This document shows positions 7,154-8,118 of a DNA stretch of 8,118 bases, piece after piece; position 1 is the stretch's first letter, and each line of letters starts with the position of its first letter. Origin of the DNA: Porticoccaceae bacterium (GTDB lineage Bacteria; Pseudomonadota; Gammaproteobacteria; Pseudomonadales; Porticoccaceae). Where the stretch lies: positions 1 through 8,118 of the forward strand of contig DNBN01000076.1 of assembly GCA_003491845.1 (NCBI GenBank), given 5' to 3'. The translations under genes were made by a program, and so were the position numbers. The notes beneath the pieces were generated by a model. The model saw nothing but the letters and a program-made list of their open reading frames with translations. It did no database searches and was not told the DNA's origin.

Positions 7154-8118
7154 ATGCATAACATCAAAAAAGGTAACAAATTAAACGTTTTGGCTGCGGC
7201 AGTTATTGCCACCGGCACACTCACTTCTGGGGCGGTAAGTGCCGCAGAAGTTACTGCAACGTTAGAGGAAGTTGTTGTTGTGGGATCTCGCGGCGCACCT
7301 CGATCTGTCGCAGAATCGCCAGTACCAGTTGACGTCATTAACGCAGACGAGCTTGGTAAAGCTGGAAGCAATGATCTATTAATGCAGCTCCAAGGCGCAG
7401 TGCCATCCTTAAATGTTCATCTGCAACCCATCAGCGATGCAGCAAGCATGATCCGCCCGGCAAACTTGCGCGGCCTGCCATCAGATAACACTCTTATCAT
7501 GGTAAATGGTAAGCGTCGACACCGAGCTTCAGTAATCGCTTTCTTAGGTGGTGGAACAAATGATGGTGCGCAGGGTCCTGATATTTCTGTCATACCAAGT
7601 ATTGCTCTTAAACAAGTAGAAGTCCTGCGCGATGGTGCTTCTGCACAATATGGGTCGGACGCTATTGCTGGGGTAATTAATTTTGTACTCAATGATGCAT
7701 CCGAGGGAGGCAGCCTAATGGTCAAACAAGGTGAATTTCAAGCAGGCGATGGTGCTACCAGAGTACTAGCAGGGAATATAGGCTTGCCGCTGACCGATGA
7801 CGGTTTTGTAAACCTTAGTTTTCAGATGAAAGATAACGAAGCCACGTCTCGCAGCTTACAACGCCCAGACGCTCAATTGTTGATTGATAATGGTAATACA
7901 GCAGTGGCTGATCCAGCACAAATCTGGGGTGCACCGAAGGTAGATGACGACGTTACTTTCTTTTTCAATTCTGGCTTAGATCTTGGTAATGGCGGCGAAG
8001 CATATCTGTTTGGTAACTATTCAGAGCGAGATATCGATGGTGGCTTCTATTACAGGAATCCAGACGGCCGAGGCGGCGTTTTTACTAATGCTGACGGCAA
8101 TCGCTTGATTGCTGACGT
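7154..8118 (+). CDS. TonB-dependent outer-membrane receptor (N-terminal part, runs off the window)
   Basis: A ligand-gated outer-membrane transporter energised by TonB/ExbBD; the substrate cannot be told from the sequence. The visible 321 residues begin with a signal peptide (about 1-30, basic start, hydrophobic VLAAAVIATG, cleavage near AVSA/AE). A TonB-box-like segment EEVVVVGSR (38-46) follows, then the plug domain (about 50-180) with PVPVDVINADEL, LRGLPSDNTLIMVNGKRRHR and VEVLRDGASAQYGSDAIAGV. After about residue 185 come alternating strands of the beta-barrel (for example GFVNLSFQMKDNEA and GEAYLFGNYSERD). The insert after GKRRHR, with GGGTNDGAQGPDISVIPSIA, resembles a subgroup common in sphingomonads, Caulobacter and marine gammaproteobacteria. 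There is no N-terminal secretin/STN signalling domain, so it is not a FecA-type signal transducer. The ATG follows AGGGG (7136-7140) at a rather long 13-nt distance. An in-frame stop at 7112-7114 with no start codon of the ATG type after it rules out a longer protein. The family is certain and the ligand unknown. Confidence 0.95.
   Translation, partial: MHNIKKGNKLNVLAAAVIATGTLTSGAVSAAEVTATLEEVVVVGSRGAPRSVAESPVPVDVINADELGKAGSNDLLMQLQGAVPSLNVHLQPISDAASMIRPANLRGLPSDNTLIMVNGKRRHRASVIAFLGGGTNDGAQGPDISVIPSIALKQVEVLRDGASAQYGSDAIAGVINFVLNDASEGGSLMVKQGEFQAGDGATRVLAGNIGLPLTDDGFVNLSFQMKDNEATSRSLQRPDAQLLIDNGNTAVADPAQIWGAPKVDDDVTFFFNSGLDLGNGGEAYLFGNYSERDIDGGFYYRNPDGRGGVFTNADGNRLIAD

Noticed and set aside
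7096..7725. Two minus-strand frames of 91 and 102 codons at the receptor gene
   Set aside because: Antisense to the receptor, with Ser/Thr/Pro-rich products typical of reverse-strand shadows.

Overview
The window looks like ordinary gammaproteobacterial chromosome of moderate, somewhat AT-leaning composition. The evidence is a long single-chain PurL close to the 1295-residue E. coli enzyme, type A RNase P RNA closely matching E. coli in its conserved cores, and a purL(-)/mltF(+)/tadA(-) block in the same order and orientation as I recall for E. coli. The large TonB-dependent receptor at the right edge suggests an aquatic heterotroph, possibly near the OMG/Cellvibrionales groups, but the sequence does not settle the genus.

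Layout. Positions 1 to about 215 hold the 5' part of rnpB on the minus strand, cut by the window edge, with a likely promoter at about 235-263. A small minus-strand gene of 86 codons (290-550) follows; it resembles the DUF5062 family from memory. The complete purL (617-4501, minus) lies upstream of it and is probably cotranscribed with it. A 114-bp divergent intergenic region (4502-4615) separates purL from mltF (4616-6115, plus). mltF converges on tadA (6155-6646, minus) with 39 bp between the stop codons and no visible terminator. About 500 bp without a convincing gene (6647-7153) separates tadA from a TonB-dependent receptor gene (7154 to the right edge, plus), which is cut after 321 codons.

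Roles. The genes are mainly housekeeping: tRNA 5' maturation (rnpB), purine biosynthesis (purL), peptidoglycan turnover (mltF) and tRNA wobble editing (tadA). The receptor is an accessory outer-membrane uptake gene with an unknown ligand. Apart from purL and the small gene behind it, the genes share no pathway; their closeness looks like inherited gene order.

I found no mobile element, CRISPR array, tRNA gene, frameshift or defence system. No previously undescribed system is evident. The points most worth a second look are a perfect inverted repeat over the rnpB promoter region, the start and basic N-terminal tail of MltF, the compact purL/mltF divergent promoter region, and the long leader of the receptor gene.
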